A stretch of DNA of 64,000 nucleotides. It comes from VXYL01 sp965243095 (GTDB lineage Bacteria > Pseudomonadota > Gammaproteobacteria > Pseudomonadales > Azotimanducaceae). The notes below the pieces were generated by a model. That model did no database searches. It worked only from the letters and a program-made list of their open reading frames with translations, and was not told the DNA's origin. Both the position numbers and the translations under genes were made by a program. The stretch spans positions 2,666,001 to 2,730,000 of the forward strand of contig OZ251530.1 of NCBI GenBank assembly GCA_965243095.1, in the 5' to 3' direction. Below, piece by piece: positions 45,718 to 54,145 of this stretch (the first letter of the stretch is position 1; every line of letters begins with the position of its first letter).

Positions 45718-48700
45718 ATGGCCATCGACCAATCCAGTGAGCGCTCGCCGACGGAGTGCGCCGACCACTCGGGCGCCAACGCCGCGGCCGGGTTGCGGGC
45801 GTATTTGGAACGGTGCCGGCGGCGGTTCGCCATCGTCTCGCGCGCCCGCTTCGCCGCCGCTGGGGTGGTCACACTGGCCGGCTGCCTGTTGGGGTTTGCC
45901 GCCTTCGTCTCCCATGTGGTGCCCGCCGAGGGATGGGTGATCGCCGCTCGGGTGGCGCTCTACGGTTTGCTGGCGGCGACGGTGGCGGCGGTGGTGGCGA
46001 GGCGTGTCCGTGTGCGCGACGCGGCCCGGCAAATGGAACGCCGCGTCCCCGCTTTCGATGGGCGCATCGGCACTTGGTTGGACGAAAGCTCTCGCGCCGA
46101 GCCGCCAGCGCTGCTGCCACAATTGGCGGCGGACACGCTGCGCGTCAGCGACGCGCATCCGCCGCGGCGGGTGATGCCCGTTTGGCACCTCGCGCCGCCG
46201 CTGGCGCTCTTGGCCGTGGCGGCGCTGCTGCTCGGTTGGATGTTCGCCGCCGCGCCGCAGAGCCTGCGTTTGCCCGCGGAGCGGCTGCTGCTGGGCGATG
46301 CGCTCGGCGACACGCGCCCGCGCATCGTGGTCGCACCGGGCGACACCGTGGTGCCGCGCGGCGCGGACGTGCTGGTGTCCGCCCGGGCGCAGGGCTTCGC
46401 CGTGGACGGACTGCATTTGCACGCATCCTTCGCCGGCGCGGCGCGTTGGGAACAGGCGGAAATGCTGCCGGCCGCCGCGGATGGCGACGGCACAAGCGAA
46501 TTCGTCTTGGTGTCCATTACCGAGCCGGTCAGCTACTTCGTTGCCGGCGGCGGCGTCAACTCGCCGCGCTATCGCGTGCAAGTGGCGGACCTGCCGGTGG
46601 TGGAACGCTTGGAAGTCGCGCTGCATTACCCGCCTTGGACCCGGCTCGAAACCCGCATGCAAGGCCACGGCGACGTGGCCGGCGTTGCCGGCACCGAGGT
46701 GAAGGTGCGCGTACACAGCGACCGCCCGCTCGCCGGTGGACGGCTGGTGTTGGACGCGCAAGAGGGCGCGTTGGACGATGCTGGCGTCGGCGGTTTCCGC
46801 ATCGACGCGCCCGGCACTTGGCATGTGGCGGTGGAGCATCTTGGCGAGATGGTGCGGATCAGCGACAACTTCCTCATCGACGTGGTGGAAGATGGGCGCC
46901 CGGAGGTGGAGTTCGAGTTCCCGGGGCACGATCGCTCCGCCACCGCCATCGAGGAAGTGGCGCTGCGCTTTCGCGCCCGCGACGATTTCGGCGTGGAGGC
47001 GTTGACGCTGCGCTACGCCGTCAACGGCGGCGAGTGGCGCGAGCAAGCGGGCACGGCGAGCGGCGAGCGGGAGGCCGCGGCGAGACACCTCGTCGCGTTC
47101 GAGACGCTGACGGACGACGCCGGGCGCGCCATGCGGCCGGGCGATGTGCTCTCGTTCTACGCCGAGGCCAAGGATCACGGCGCGACGGCGCGCACCGCCC
47201 TCTACTTCGTGGACGTGCGCCCGTTCGATCGCCGCTACCGGGAACAGCAAGGCAGCGGCAGCGGGGGGCAGGGGAGCGGCGCCGGCGGCGGTTTGGAACT
47301 CTCCGCCCGCCAGCGCGACATCGTGGCCGCCACTTGGAACCTCATCCGCGACCGCGACACTGCTAGTCGCACCGAGCAAGACTTCCGCGACCAAACGCGC
47401 ATGGTGACGGCGCTGCAAACCGCCTTGCGCGAGCAGGTGGAAACGCTGGTCGCCCGCGCCGAAGGGCGGCGGCTCTCGGACGCGGACGAGATGGGTTCGT
47501 TCGTCTTGGAGTTGGCGGCGGCGTCCGAACAGATGGCTCTCGCCGCCGAGACCTTGTCCGCGAACGACCTAGAAGGCGCGGTGCCGCCGGAGCAACGCGC
47601 CCTAGGGCACCTTCTTTCGGCGGAGGCGAGTTTGACGGACGTGAACGTCTCGCTCTCGCGCGGCGCTTCGGGTTCCGGCAGCTCGGCGAGCCGTTCGCTT
47701 GCCGAGCTGGTCGACTTGGAGCTGGACCCGGAGCGCAACCGCTACGAGACGCCGCAACAACCCACCTTCGGCGAACGCGCCGAATCGTCCGCCGACGACG
47801 AATGGCGTCGCCTCACCGAGCTGGCCCGCCGGCAAGAGGCGTTGGCGCGCCGGCAGGAGCGGGAGGGGCAAACGCTGCCCGAATCGCGCTGGCAGTTGGA
47901 GCGCTTGGAGGACGAATTCGAATCCCTGCGCGAGCGCTTGGAACAGCGACAGCAGCAACGCCAACAGCGCAATCGTGGCGCAGCCAACGGCCGTGTCGCC
48001 CAAGCGCAATCCGGCGATGCGTCCGGCGGGCAATCCGGCGAGCGCGATTTGCGTTCGGCGTTGGCCGAAATCGAACGCGCCCGTGCCAGCGTCGCCGAGG
48101 CGCGGGGCGAACAACGCGCCGATGCCGAGACCTTGCGCCAAGCCGCCGCCGCGCTGCGCGCCGGCGCCGAGCGCCTGCAACGCGGCGTGGCGCGGGACTT
48201 GGCCGAACGCATGCGCGGCGCCGAACGCACCGCCGGCGAGCTGCTCGCGGATCAAGAGCGCATCGTGGAACGCCTGCGGGCGCTGCGCGATGAACGCCTG
48301 CGCGAAGCCGAAGCTGGCAACGGTCTGCGGATGCGCGATTTCGCCATGCAGGACGAAGCCGCCACCAAACGCCGGATGCAGCAAGACCTCAGCGCCCTCG
48401 CCGCGGATTTGGCGGAGGCCAAGCGGGAGCTCCGCGATGCGCCCGCGGCGGCCGGCGCGGAAATCGACCAAGCCCTCGAAGAGCTGGCCGAGTCGCGCTT
48501 GGCCGAACGCCTCGCCACCGCGGCCGAGTACTTCGAGGCCGGCCGGCCGCTGTTCCTCGTCGGCCACGAAGACGGTGTGCGCGACGGGTTGGCGGCGTTG
48601 CAGCGCCGCGTCGCCCAAGCCGCACGGGAACTGGCGCGTGGCGATGCCACCTCCGGCACGCCGACCGTGGACGAGGTGCAAGCGTTGCGCACACGCCTGC

Positions 48701-49044
48701 AAACCGCGGCCGCCGGAGGCGAAGGCGACGCTCTGCCCGGTTTGCTCCGCGACATCGCCCGCTTGGAAGCGGCGGTGTTCGACGGCAGCGGCGTCGCCAA
48801 CCCGGAGGCGCGGCAACTCGCCGCCGAGGGCGCCGCCGCCTACCGCGGCCTCGGCGCCGACGCCGCGAACCGCGAACGCCTCCTGCGCATGACGCTGGCG
48901 CGCCTCGACCAACTCGAAGTGGCCCTGCGCCGGGTGGAAGGCGTCCCCATCCAAACCGGCCGCCCCCGCGACCCCGCTTACGACGAGCAAGCCGTGGCGC
49001 GGTACTTCCGCCTGCTAAGTTGCCAACAGAGCGAGGATTGCTGA
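45718..49044 (+). CDS. large membrane-anchored coiled-coil protein, DUF4175-like
   Basis: 1108 residues. Two membrane helices near the N-terminus (VVTLAGCLLGFAAFVSHVV; then AALYGLLAATVAAVVA-like) and one near 165 (ALLAVAALLLGWMFAA). Beta-rich exported part about 190-500 (IVVAPGDTVVPRGADVLVSA; the YPPWTR segment) is followed by about 550 residues of Glu/Arg/Gln/Ala-rich predicted coiled coil. The layout fits DUF4175-type proteins of Alphaproteobacteria and others, function unknown, often near MoxR-type ATPases; none is nearby here. GGAGG sits only 3-4 nt before the ATG. Ends CQQSEDC with two Cys. Confidence 0.7.
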   Translation: MAIDQSSERSPTECADHSGANAAAGLRAYLERCRRRFAIVSRARFAAAGVVTLAGCLLGFAAFVSHVVPAEGWVIAARVALYGLLAATVAAVVARRVRVRDAARQMERRVPAFDGRIGTWLDESSRAEPPALLPQLAADTLRVSDAHPPRRVMPVWHLAPPLALLAVAALLLGWMFAAAPQSLRLPAERLLLGDALGDTRPRIVVAPGDTVVPRGADVLVSARAQGFAVDGLHLHASFAGAARWEQAEMLPAAADGDGTSEFVLVSITEPVSYFVAGGGVNSPRYRVQVADLPVVERLEVALHYPPWTRLETRMQGHGDVAGVAGTEVKVRVHSDRPLAGGRLVLDAQEGALDDAGVGGFRIDAPGTWHVAVEHLGEMVRISDNFLIDVVEDGRPEVEFEFPGHDRSATAIEEVALRFRARDDFGVEALTLRYAVNGGEWREQAGTASGEREAAARHLVAFETLTDDAGRAMRPGDVLSFYAEAKDHGATARTALYFVDVRPFDRRYREQQGSGSGGQGSGAGGGLELSARQRDIVAATWNLIRDRDTASRTEQDFRDQTRMVTALQTALREQVETLVARAEGRRLSDADEMGSFVLELAAASEQMALAAETLSANDLEGAVPPEQRALGHLLSAEASLTDVNVSLSRGASGSGSSASRSLAELVDLELDPERNRYETPQQPTFGERAESSADDEWRRLTELARRQEALARRQEREGQTLPESRWQLERLEDEFESLRERLEQRQQQRQQRNRGAANGRVAQAQSGDASGGQSGERDLRSALAEIERARASVAEARGEQRADAETLRQAAAALRAGAERLQRGVARDLAERMRGAERTAGELLADQERIVERLRALRDERLREAEAGNGLRMRDFAMQDEAATKRRMQQDLSALAADLAEAKRELRDAPAAAGAEIDQALEELAESRLAERLATAAEYFEAGRPLFLVGHEDGVRDGLAALQRRVAQAARELARGDATSGTPTVDEVQALRTRLQTAAAGGEGDALPGLLRDIARLEAAVFDGSGVANPEARQLAAEGAAAYRGLGADAANRERLLRMTLARLDQLEVALRRVEGVPIQTGRPRDPAYDEQAVARYFRLLSCQQSEDC

Positions 49045-49086
49045 GCCGCGCCGCTCAAATGCGCTGTTTGCCAGAGGATACCGCCG

Positions 49087-49192
49087 TCGACAAATCACCC
49101 TTCAATCCTTCGCCGAATCACCCTCTGCATATTCGCCGAATCACCCTCTAAAACGTCGCCGAATCACCCTCTGCTGCTTGCCGAAAGTGTTC
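49087..49192. repeat. direct repeats with exact 23-bp period (iteron-like)
   Basis: AATCACCC starts at 49093, 49116, 49139 and 49162, exactly 23 bp apart. Copies 2 to 4 share the longer core TCGCCGAATCACCCTCT; copy 1 is degenerate on its left side and a fifth weak copy (GCCGAAAGTG) follows in register at 49182. The array ends about 45 bp before the ATG of the DUF4143-type ATPase, in its likely promoter region. Spacers are not conserved, so this is a protein-binding-site array in appearance. Confidence 0.8.
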
Positions 49193-49235
49193 CAAAACGC
49201 TATCGTGTGCGGCGTTGAAACGGCGGAGTGTCCCT

Positions 49236-50480
49236 ATGTATGTGCCCCGCGTGGTGGACGCTGAACTTCAGGAGCTGCTCCGTTCCACCGGCGCTGTGCT
49301 GGTGGAAGGCACGAAGGCGGCCGGCAAGACGGCAACCGCCACAGAAGCTGCTGCTAGCGCGGTGCTGCTGGATGTCGACGAAAACGCGCGTCGTTTGATC
49401 GGCACGGATCCGCCGGCGTTGCTGGCCGGCGATGTGCCGCGGCTCATTGACGAATGGCAGCTGGAACCGGAGATTTGGAATCATGTTCGCCGTGCGGTGG
49501 ACGACCGGGGACTGCCGGGCCAGTTCGTTCTCACCGGCTCCGCGGTGCCTGCCGACGACATCACTCGGCACACTGGCGCCGGGCGCGTCGCTAGGCTGCG
49601 GATGCGCCCCATGTCGCTGTTCGAGACGGGGAGATCCAGCGGCGAAATCTCGCTTGGTCGTCTGCTGGACGGCGAGCCGCAGCGGGCGCCCCAGTGCGCA
49701 ATGGCGGTTGCGGAGGTGGCGGCTTTGGTCAGCGCTGGCGGCTGGCCGGCCAACATCGGTCGGTCGTCGCCGCACACGTTGCGCGCCAATCGCGCGTATC
49801 TGGAAGAGATTCGCCGCACGGACATTTCCCGCGTCAGCGGCAAGGAACGCGACCCCATCAAAGTGGGACGCTTGTTGCGTTCTTTGGCGCGGAACGTGGC
49901 GACGCCGGTTTCGATGTCCAAGTTGGCGGCGGAAGTTGGCGGCAGCCCGGCGGTCAAGGCGGACACTGTGGCCGAATACTCGGAGGCATTGGAACGGCTG
50001 ATGGTGGTGGAGAACCAACCGGCTTGGTCGCCGCATCTGCGTTCGCGCGCGACGTTGCGCACCGCCGCTGTGCGCCACTTCGTGGATCCGTCGCTGGCGG
50101 TGGCGGCCTTGCGCGCCACACCCGAGCGGCTGCTGGCGGACTTGGCGTTTCTAGGCTTTCTGTTCGAGTCTTTGGTGGTGCGAGACCTGCGCGTGTACGC
50201 GCAAGCGGCTGACGCCGAGGTCTTCCACTACCGGGAGAAGGATGGCTTGGAAGTGGACGCCATCGTGGAGACCGGCGACGGCCGCTGGGCGGCGTTCGAG
50301 GTGAAGTTGGGGGAGCGCTGGGTGGAAGAAGGCGCCGAAAACCTCCGGCGCCTCGCCAAGCGCATGGAGCGGAGCGACCACGGCCCGCCCGCGGCGCTCG
50401 CCGTGATCGCGCCGGCTGGCTACGGCTCGGTCGGCGCCGGCGACGTGGGCGTAATTCCAGTGGGCGCGTTGGGGCCTTGA
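49236..50480 (+). CDS. second AAA_14/DUF4143-type ATPase
   Basis: 414 residues. Walker A VEGTKAAGKTATATEAA (about residues 24-40), Walker B RLIDEWQLEPEIWN, FVLTGSAVPADD, a winged-helix-like middle (TPVSMSKLAAEVGGS) and a C-terminal part with HYREKDGLEVDAIVE and WAAFEVKLGE, which fits D...E-x-K. Only distantly similar to the paralogue at 18.3 kb. ATG 49236 is chosen because GGAG lies 7 nt upstream; TTG at 49215 is an alternative. Preceded by the 23-bp-period repeats and facing the CoA-transferase gene, with 53 bp between the two stops. Confidence 0.9.
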   Translation: MYVPRVVDAELQELLRSTGAVLVEGTKAAGKTATATEAAASAVLLDVDENARRLIGTDPPALLAGDVPRLIDEWQLEPEIWNHVRRAVDDRGLPGQFVLTGSAVPADDITRHTGAGRVARLRMRPMSLFETGRSSGEISLGRLLDGEPQRAPQCAMAVAEVAALVSAGGWPANIGRSSPHTLRANRAYLEEIRRTDISRVSGKERDPIKVGRLLRSLARNVATPVSMSKLAAEVGGSPAVKADTVAEYSEALERLMVVENQPAWSPHLRSRATLRTAAVRHFVDPSLAVAALRATPERLLADLAFLGFLFESLVVRDLRVYAQAADAEVFHYREKDGLEVDAIVETGDGRWAAFEVKLGERWVEEGAENLRRLAKRMERSDHGPPAALAVIAPAGYGSVGAGDVGVIPVGALGP

Positions 50481-50533
50481 GCACTGTCTCTTCGATAGGA
50501 AATAGCCGCAACCGCGCAAGGGCGTCGGCCAAA

Positions 50534-52969
50534 TCACCGCACGCGCCGCGTTCCCGTCACCTCCAGCCGCACCAACTCCTCGTACTCTTCATCCCCGATC
50601 CCCAGCTCTTCCGCGAACACCTGCCGGCTGTGCTCGCCGAAGCGGGGGGCGTGGCGCACGGCGATGCGTGGCGTGTTCGCCATCAGCCACGGCAGCGCGG
50701 GCAGGAGGTGGGTGCCGGATTCGGGGTGGGTCACCGGCGTCAGGAACCCGCGGGCGTCGAATTGCGCGGTGGAATTGGCGTAGATTGGCTTGAACGGTTC
50801 GCACTTGGTGGCGCAAACGCCGCGGGCGGCGAGGGCGTCGGCTTCCTCGGCGGCGTTGCGGGGAGCGAACCAGCCGGCCAGCAGGTCGTTCAAGGCGTCT
50901 TCGTGCTCCTTGCGCGCCGCGTTGGTGGCGAAACGCGGGTCGGTGGCGAGGTTGGGCGCTTTCATGTGTTCGGCCAGCGTGGCGAACATCGCATCCGTTG
51001 CCGCGGCCACAGCGATCCACTCCTCGTTCGCGCAGGCGAACACGTCGTGGGGGGCGAAGCGCGGATGGCGGTTGCCGGTGGGTGCGCGCACGATGCCGGT
51101 GGCGTCGAACTCCATGACGGCGTCGCCCACCTGCAGGGCGACTGCCTCCAACATGGCGGCGTCGATGCGCTGGCCCACGCCGGTGCGTTTGCGGTGGTTG
51201 AGGGCGGCGAGGATGGCCGCGGTCAGGTAGTAGCCGGAGATGGGGTCCGGGATGAGGCCGCCGGTGTTCATGGGCTGGCCGTCCTCGTAGCCGTGGATGG
51301 AGGCCAGCCCGGCCATCGGCTCGGTGGTGGCGCCGTTGGCCGGGTAGTCGGCCAGCGGGCCTTGCCGGCCGTAGCCGGAGACGGACGCGAAGATGATGTC
51401 TTGGCGGTGTTCGCGCAGGGTTTCCAAGGTGACGCCCCAGTTGGTGGTCACATGCGGGCTGAAGTTGTCCACCAGCACGTCGAACTTGGGGATCAGCTCC
51501 CAGAACATCGCCTTGCCGCGCGGGTGGGTCACGTCCAGCGTCACGGCGCGCTTGTTCAGGTTCACCGAGTTGTACATGCCGTTGGTGTTGATGCCCTGCT
51601 GCGGGATGTCCGCGTTGCGCACCGCCGGCGGCACCGGCGCGCCGGCGCCGCGCCACACGTCCGGGCGGCGCACGGTCTCGATTTGCACCACGTCCGCGCC
51701 CAGCAAGGCGAGGAGCTCGGTGCAGAAGGTGCCGGCCCATGCTTGGGTGAAGCACAGCACGCGCACATCGGCTAGGGGTTGGCGCTGTTCGGCGGGGCGG
51801 GGCGTTGATGCGATTGGCGGTTTCGCCTCCACGCGGCCGCTGTGCTCGCCGAGTTTGGGCGCTGGGCGGCGCAGCGCCCACGGCGTCTCGGAGAGTTTGG
51901 CCGGCGCTCCAAAGGTGCGAGTTTTGCGGCCGCCGGCTTGCGCGTCCACGAGAAAGCCGCGCGCCTGCAACTGGGCGCTGTCGCGCAGGTCGCGCACGTC
52001 CTGCACCACCCCGGAGATGCAGCGGCGTTCGGCGAGACCGTGGAACAGCTCCCACTTGCCGCGCGTGGCGGACGCCGTGGCGAGGCCGGCGCGCACCGGG
52101 CGCGTGTCCTGCTGGTGGCGTCCCCAGGCACTCACGAAGCGTTCGTCTTCGGCGAGATCGTCCAAACCGAGAAAGCGCATGGCGCTGGTCCACTGCTGCC
52201 AATCGCCATAACCGTAGTTGATGAGGCCGTCGGCGGCTTGCCAAAGCGGGCCGGGGCGTCCGCGCCGCCGCCGGCCGTTCGGCCCGAACGCCGCCGCTTC
52301 GCCGCCGACGAAGATGCCCATGATCGCCCACGGCGCACAGGTGAGCGCCGCGGCCTCCATCTCGCTCAGGTCGATGCGCTCGCCGCCGCCGCGATACAGC
52401 GCCGCCGCGGCGGCGATGAAGCCGGCCACCCCGGCCAGATAGCTGGTTTGCCGCGCCGGTAGCTGCAACGGCGGCTCGTCTTCCCGCTTGTTGATGGTGG
52501 CCCAGCCGACCCGGGCGCAGCAGGTGAGATTGTTGCCGGGCGCGTTGGCGAGGGGGCCGCCGAGGCCATGCGGCGTTATGGAAAGATGCACCGCGCCGGC
52601 CGGTACTGGTGGTGGCGCGGCATCGGTGGTGACAACCACGTCCGCGCCGGCCGGTACTGGTGGTGGCGCGGCATCGGTGGTGACAACCACGTCCGCGCCG
52701 CTGCACAGCCGCGCTACCTCGGCCTCCGTTTCGGCCACTACCGATCGCTTGTTCCAATTCGCGTACGCGTGCAACAGCGAGCGCTCCTTGGCGCTGGCGT
52801 CAGTGACATCTTTCGACAAGAACGGCGGCTCGTCGCGCAGCGGATGGCCTTCCGCCGCTTCCACCAGCACCACGTCGGCGCCGAAGTCGCCGAACAGGCG
52901 CGCCGCCCACGCGCCGGAAAGCGTGGTCGAGAGATCCACCACGTGGGTGTTCTGGAACGCCTTTGCCAA
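50534..52969 (-). CDS. CaiB/BaiF-type (class III) CoA-transferase with two tandem domains
   Basis: About 811 residues containing two family III CoA-transferase units. The first begins NTHVVDLSTTLSGAWAARLF and contains DVVLVEAAEGHPLRDEPP; the second begins VRVLCFTQAWAGTFCTELL with GADVVQIETVRRPD, NLNKRAVTLDVTHPRGK and FDVLVDNFSPHV. Such enzymes move CoA between carboxylic acids; substrates unknown. The second half is complete, the first lacks much of the small domain. TTG at 52969 is taken as start because AGGGGG lies 6 nt upstream and the domain begins there; ATG 53077 adds 36 residues unlike the family. A 51-bp in-frame duplication lies in the first domain. Confidence 0.82.
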   Translation of the reverse strand: MAKAFQNTHVVDLSTTLSGAWAARLFGDFGADVVLVEAAEGHPLRDEPPFLSKDVTDASAKERSLLHAYANWNKRSVVAETEAEVARLCSGADVVVTTDAAPPPVPAGADVVVTTDAAPPPVPAGAVHLSITPHGLGGPLANAPGNNLTCCARVGWATINKREDEPPLQLPARQTSYLAGVAGFIAAAAALYRGGGERIDLSEMEAAALTCAPWAIMGIFVGGEAAAFGPNGRRRRGRPGPLWQAADGLINYGYGDWQQWTSAMRFLGLDDLAEDERFVSAWGRHQQDTRPVRAGLATASATRGKWELFHGLAERRCISGVVQDVRDLRDSAQLQARGFLVDAQAGGRKTRTFGAPAKLSETPWALRRPAPKLGEHSGRVEAKPPIASTPRPAEQRQPLADVRVLCFTQAWAGTFCTELLALLGADVVQIETVRRPDVWRGAGAPVPPAVRNADIPQQGINTNGMYNSVNLNKRAVTLDVTHPRGKAMFWELIPKFDVLVDNFSPHVTTNWGVTLETLREHRQDIIFASVSGYGRQGPLADYPANGATTEPMAGLASIHGYEDGQPMNTGGLIPDPISGYYLTAAILAALNHRKRTGVGQRIDAAMLEAVALQVGDAVMEFDATGIVRAPTGNRHPRFAPHDVFACANEEWIAVAAATDAMFATLAEHMKAPNLATDPRFATNAARKEHEDALNDLLAGWFAPRNAAEEADALAARGVCATKCEPFKPIYANSTAQFDARGFLTPVTHPESGTHLLPALPWLMANTPRIAVRHAPRFGEHSRQVFAEELGIGDEEYEELVRLEVTGTRRVR
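52591..52692 (-). repeat. 51-bp tandem duplication inside the CoA-transferase gene
   Basis: Two identical 51-bp units (52591-52641, 52642-52692), with the first 8 bases of a third after them. Each encodes GADVVVTTDAAPPPVPA in frame. Perfect identity suggests a very recent slippage or duplication, or an assembly artefact. Confidence 0.9.
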
Positions 52970-53235
52970 GCCTTGCCCCCTGTGTGCCGGCGGTTTGCGG
53001 CGGATTGTATTCGCTTCCCGTGATTGGGCATCTTCGCAAGAGCTTGTGAGAGATCGGCCCGTTGCGTTGTAAGCCATCTGCCGTAGACAGCGCCGATGGC
53101 CTCTTACCAAAATTCCGCCATGGCACTACTACCCCAAAACGCCCGCAACCGCCGCGGCCGGTGTGCGACTCGGGCGTGCTACGATGCCGCCAGTGGGCCG
53201 CACAACCCCGCGGCCACGCCCATCAGGAGGAAGCG

Positions 53236-54132
53236 ATGTCCGAAGCGAGTTCCGACTTCCGCCCCCGCCCGAGCGCCGCGCCGCCGCCGCGCCGCCGCGT
53301 CGGGCTGGTCGATCAACAACGTGCGGCAGTGGGCTTCCCGTTCGACGACGAACCGTGTTACCCACTCGATCCGCCGCTGGTGGACGTGCGCATCCCCGTG
53401 AAAGCGCCGCACGCCACCGCCACGGCCTACTCGCGCGACGGCCTGATGCACCGCTACCCCGACGCCGAGGTGGGGGACGATTTGCATATCTTGTTCACTG
53501 AGCCTCTCAAGGATGGCAACGGCGGCAACGGCGGGGGGGAAGGCCAGAGCCGGCTGTCGCCAGACGTGTTCGTGGCGCTGAAGGTGCCGCGCCGCCGCAC
53601 TCGCGCCGACTACGACGTGGACCAGTTGGGGCCGCCGGACTTCGTGCTGGAGGTGGTGTCGCGGAGCACTTGGAAACACGATGTCGGCCGCAAGCTCGAC
53701 TGCTACCAGCAAATGGGCGTGCGCGAGTGCTTGCTGTTCGACGTCAACGCCGAGGACCGCGCCGGCACCGGCAAGGAACTGTGGGGTTTCGCGCTGACGC
53801 CGCGGTGCCGCGAGCCGCTTGAGGAAAAGGTGCTGCCGAACGGCGAATGCGGCGTGTGCAGTGCGGTGCTGGGGCTGGTGGCCTATGTCGCGGAACGGAC
53901 GCCGCCCTCCTCGCCGAGGGAGACTTGGGCGCTGACGATGCGTTGGCACGATCCCGCGACCGCGACGGACATCCCCGATTACGACCAGTCGCGGGGCCGG
54001 GAGGCAAGAGCTCTGGCAAAGGCCCAAGCGGAGAGATCCCGTGCGGAAGCGGCGCAAGCTCGTGCCGAAGCGGCGGAACGTCGGGTCGCCGAACTGGAAG
54101 ACCGGCTTCGCCGCGCAAACGACGCGCCCTGA
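53236..54132 (+). CDS. Uma2/DUF820-family PD-(D/E)XK-like protein
   Basis: 298 residues. The nuclease-like core is SRLSPDVFVALKVPR, then PPDFVLEVVSRSTWKHDVGRK and KLDCYQQMGVRECLLFD, giving the D...E-x-(S/K) arrangement of Uma2 proteins. A Gly/Asn-rich loop (GNGGNGGGEG) interrupts the core. The last about 55 residues are an Ala/Glu/Arg coiled coil (AKAQAERSRAEAAQARAEA). ATG 53236 follows a strong CAGGAGGAAG site; the open frame extends further upstream but is not used. Function unknown; family is multicopy in cyanobacteria and other groups. Confidence 0.85.
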   Translation: MSEASSDFRPRPSAAPPPRRRVGLVDQQRAAVGFPFDDEPCYPLDPPLVDVRIPVKAPHATATAYSRDGLMHRYPDAEVGDDLHILFTEPLKDGNGGNGGGEGQSRLSPDVFVALKVPRRRTRADYDVDQLGPPDFVLEVVSRSTWKHDVGRKLDCYQQMGVRECLLFDVNAEDRAGTGKELWGFALTPRCREPLEEKVLPNGECGVCSAVLGLVAYVAERTPPSSPRETWALTMRWHDPATATDIPDYDQSRGREARALAKAQAERSRAEAAQARAEAAERRVAELEDRLRRANDAP

Positions 54133-54145
54133 GAGGGCGCTGTCC

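Noticed and set aside
49087..49192. possible CRISPR array
   Set aside because: The spaces between repeats are about 6-15 bp and there are no spacers of 30 bp and no cas genes; the exact 23-bp phase fits protein-binding repeats.
53062..53235. upstream extension of the Uma2-like gene
   Set aside because: The strong ribosome site CAGGAGGAAG lies just before ATG 53236, and the upstream residues do not resemble the family.
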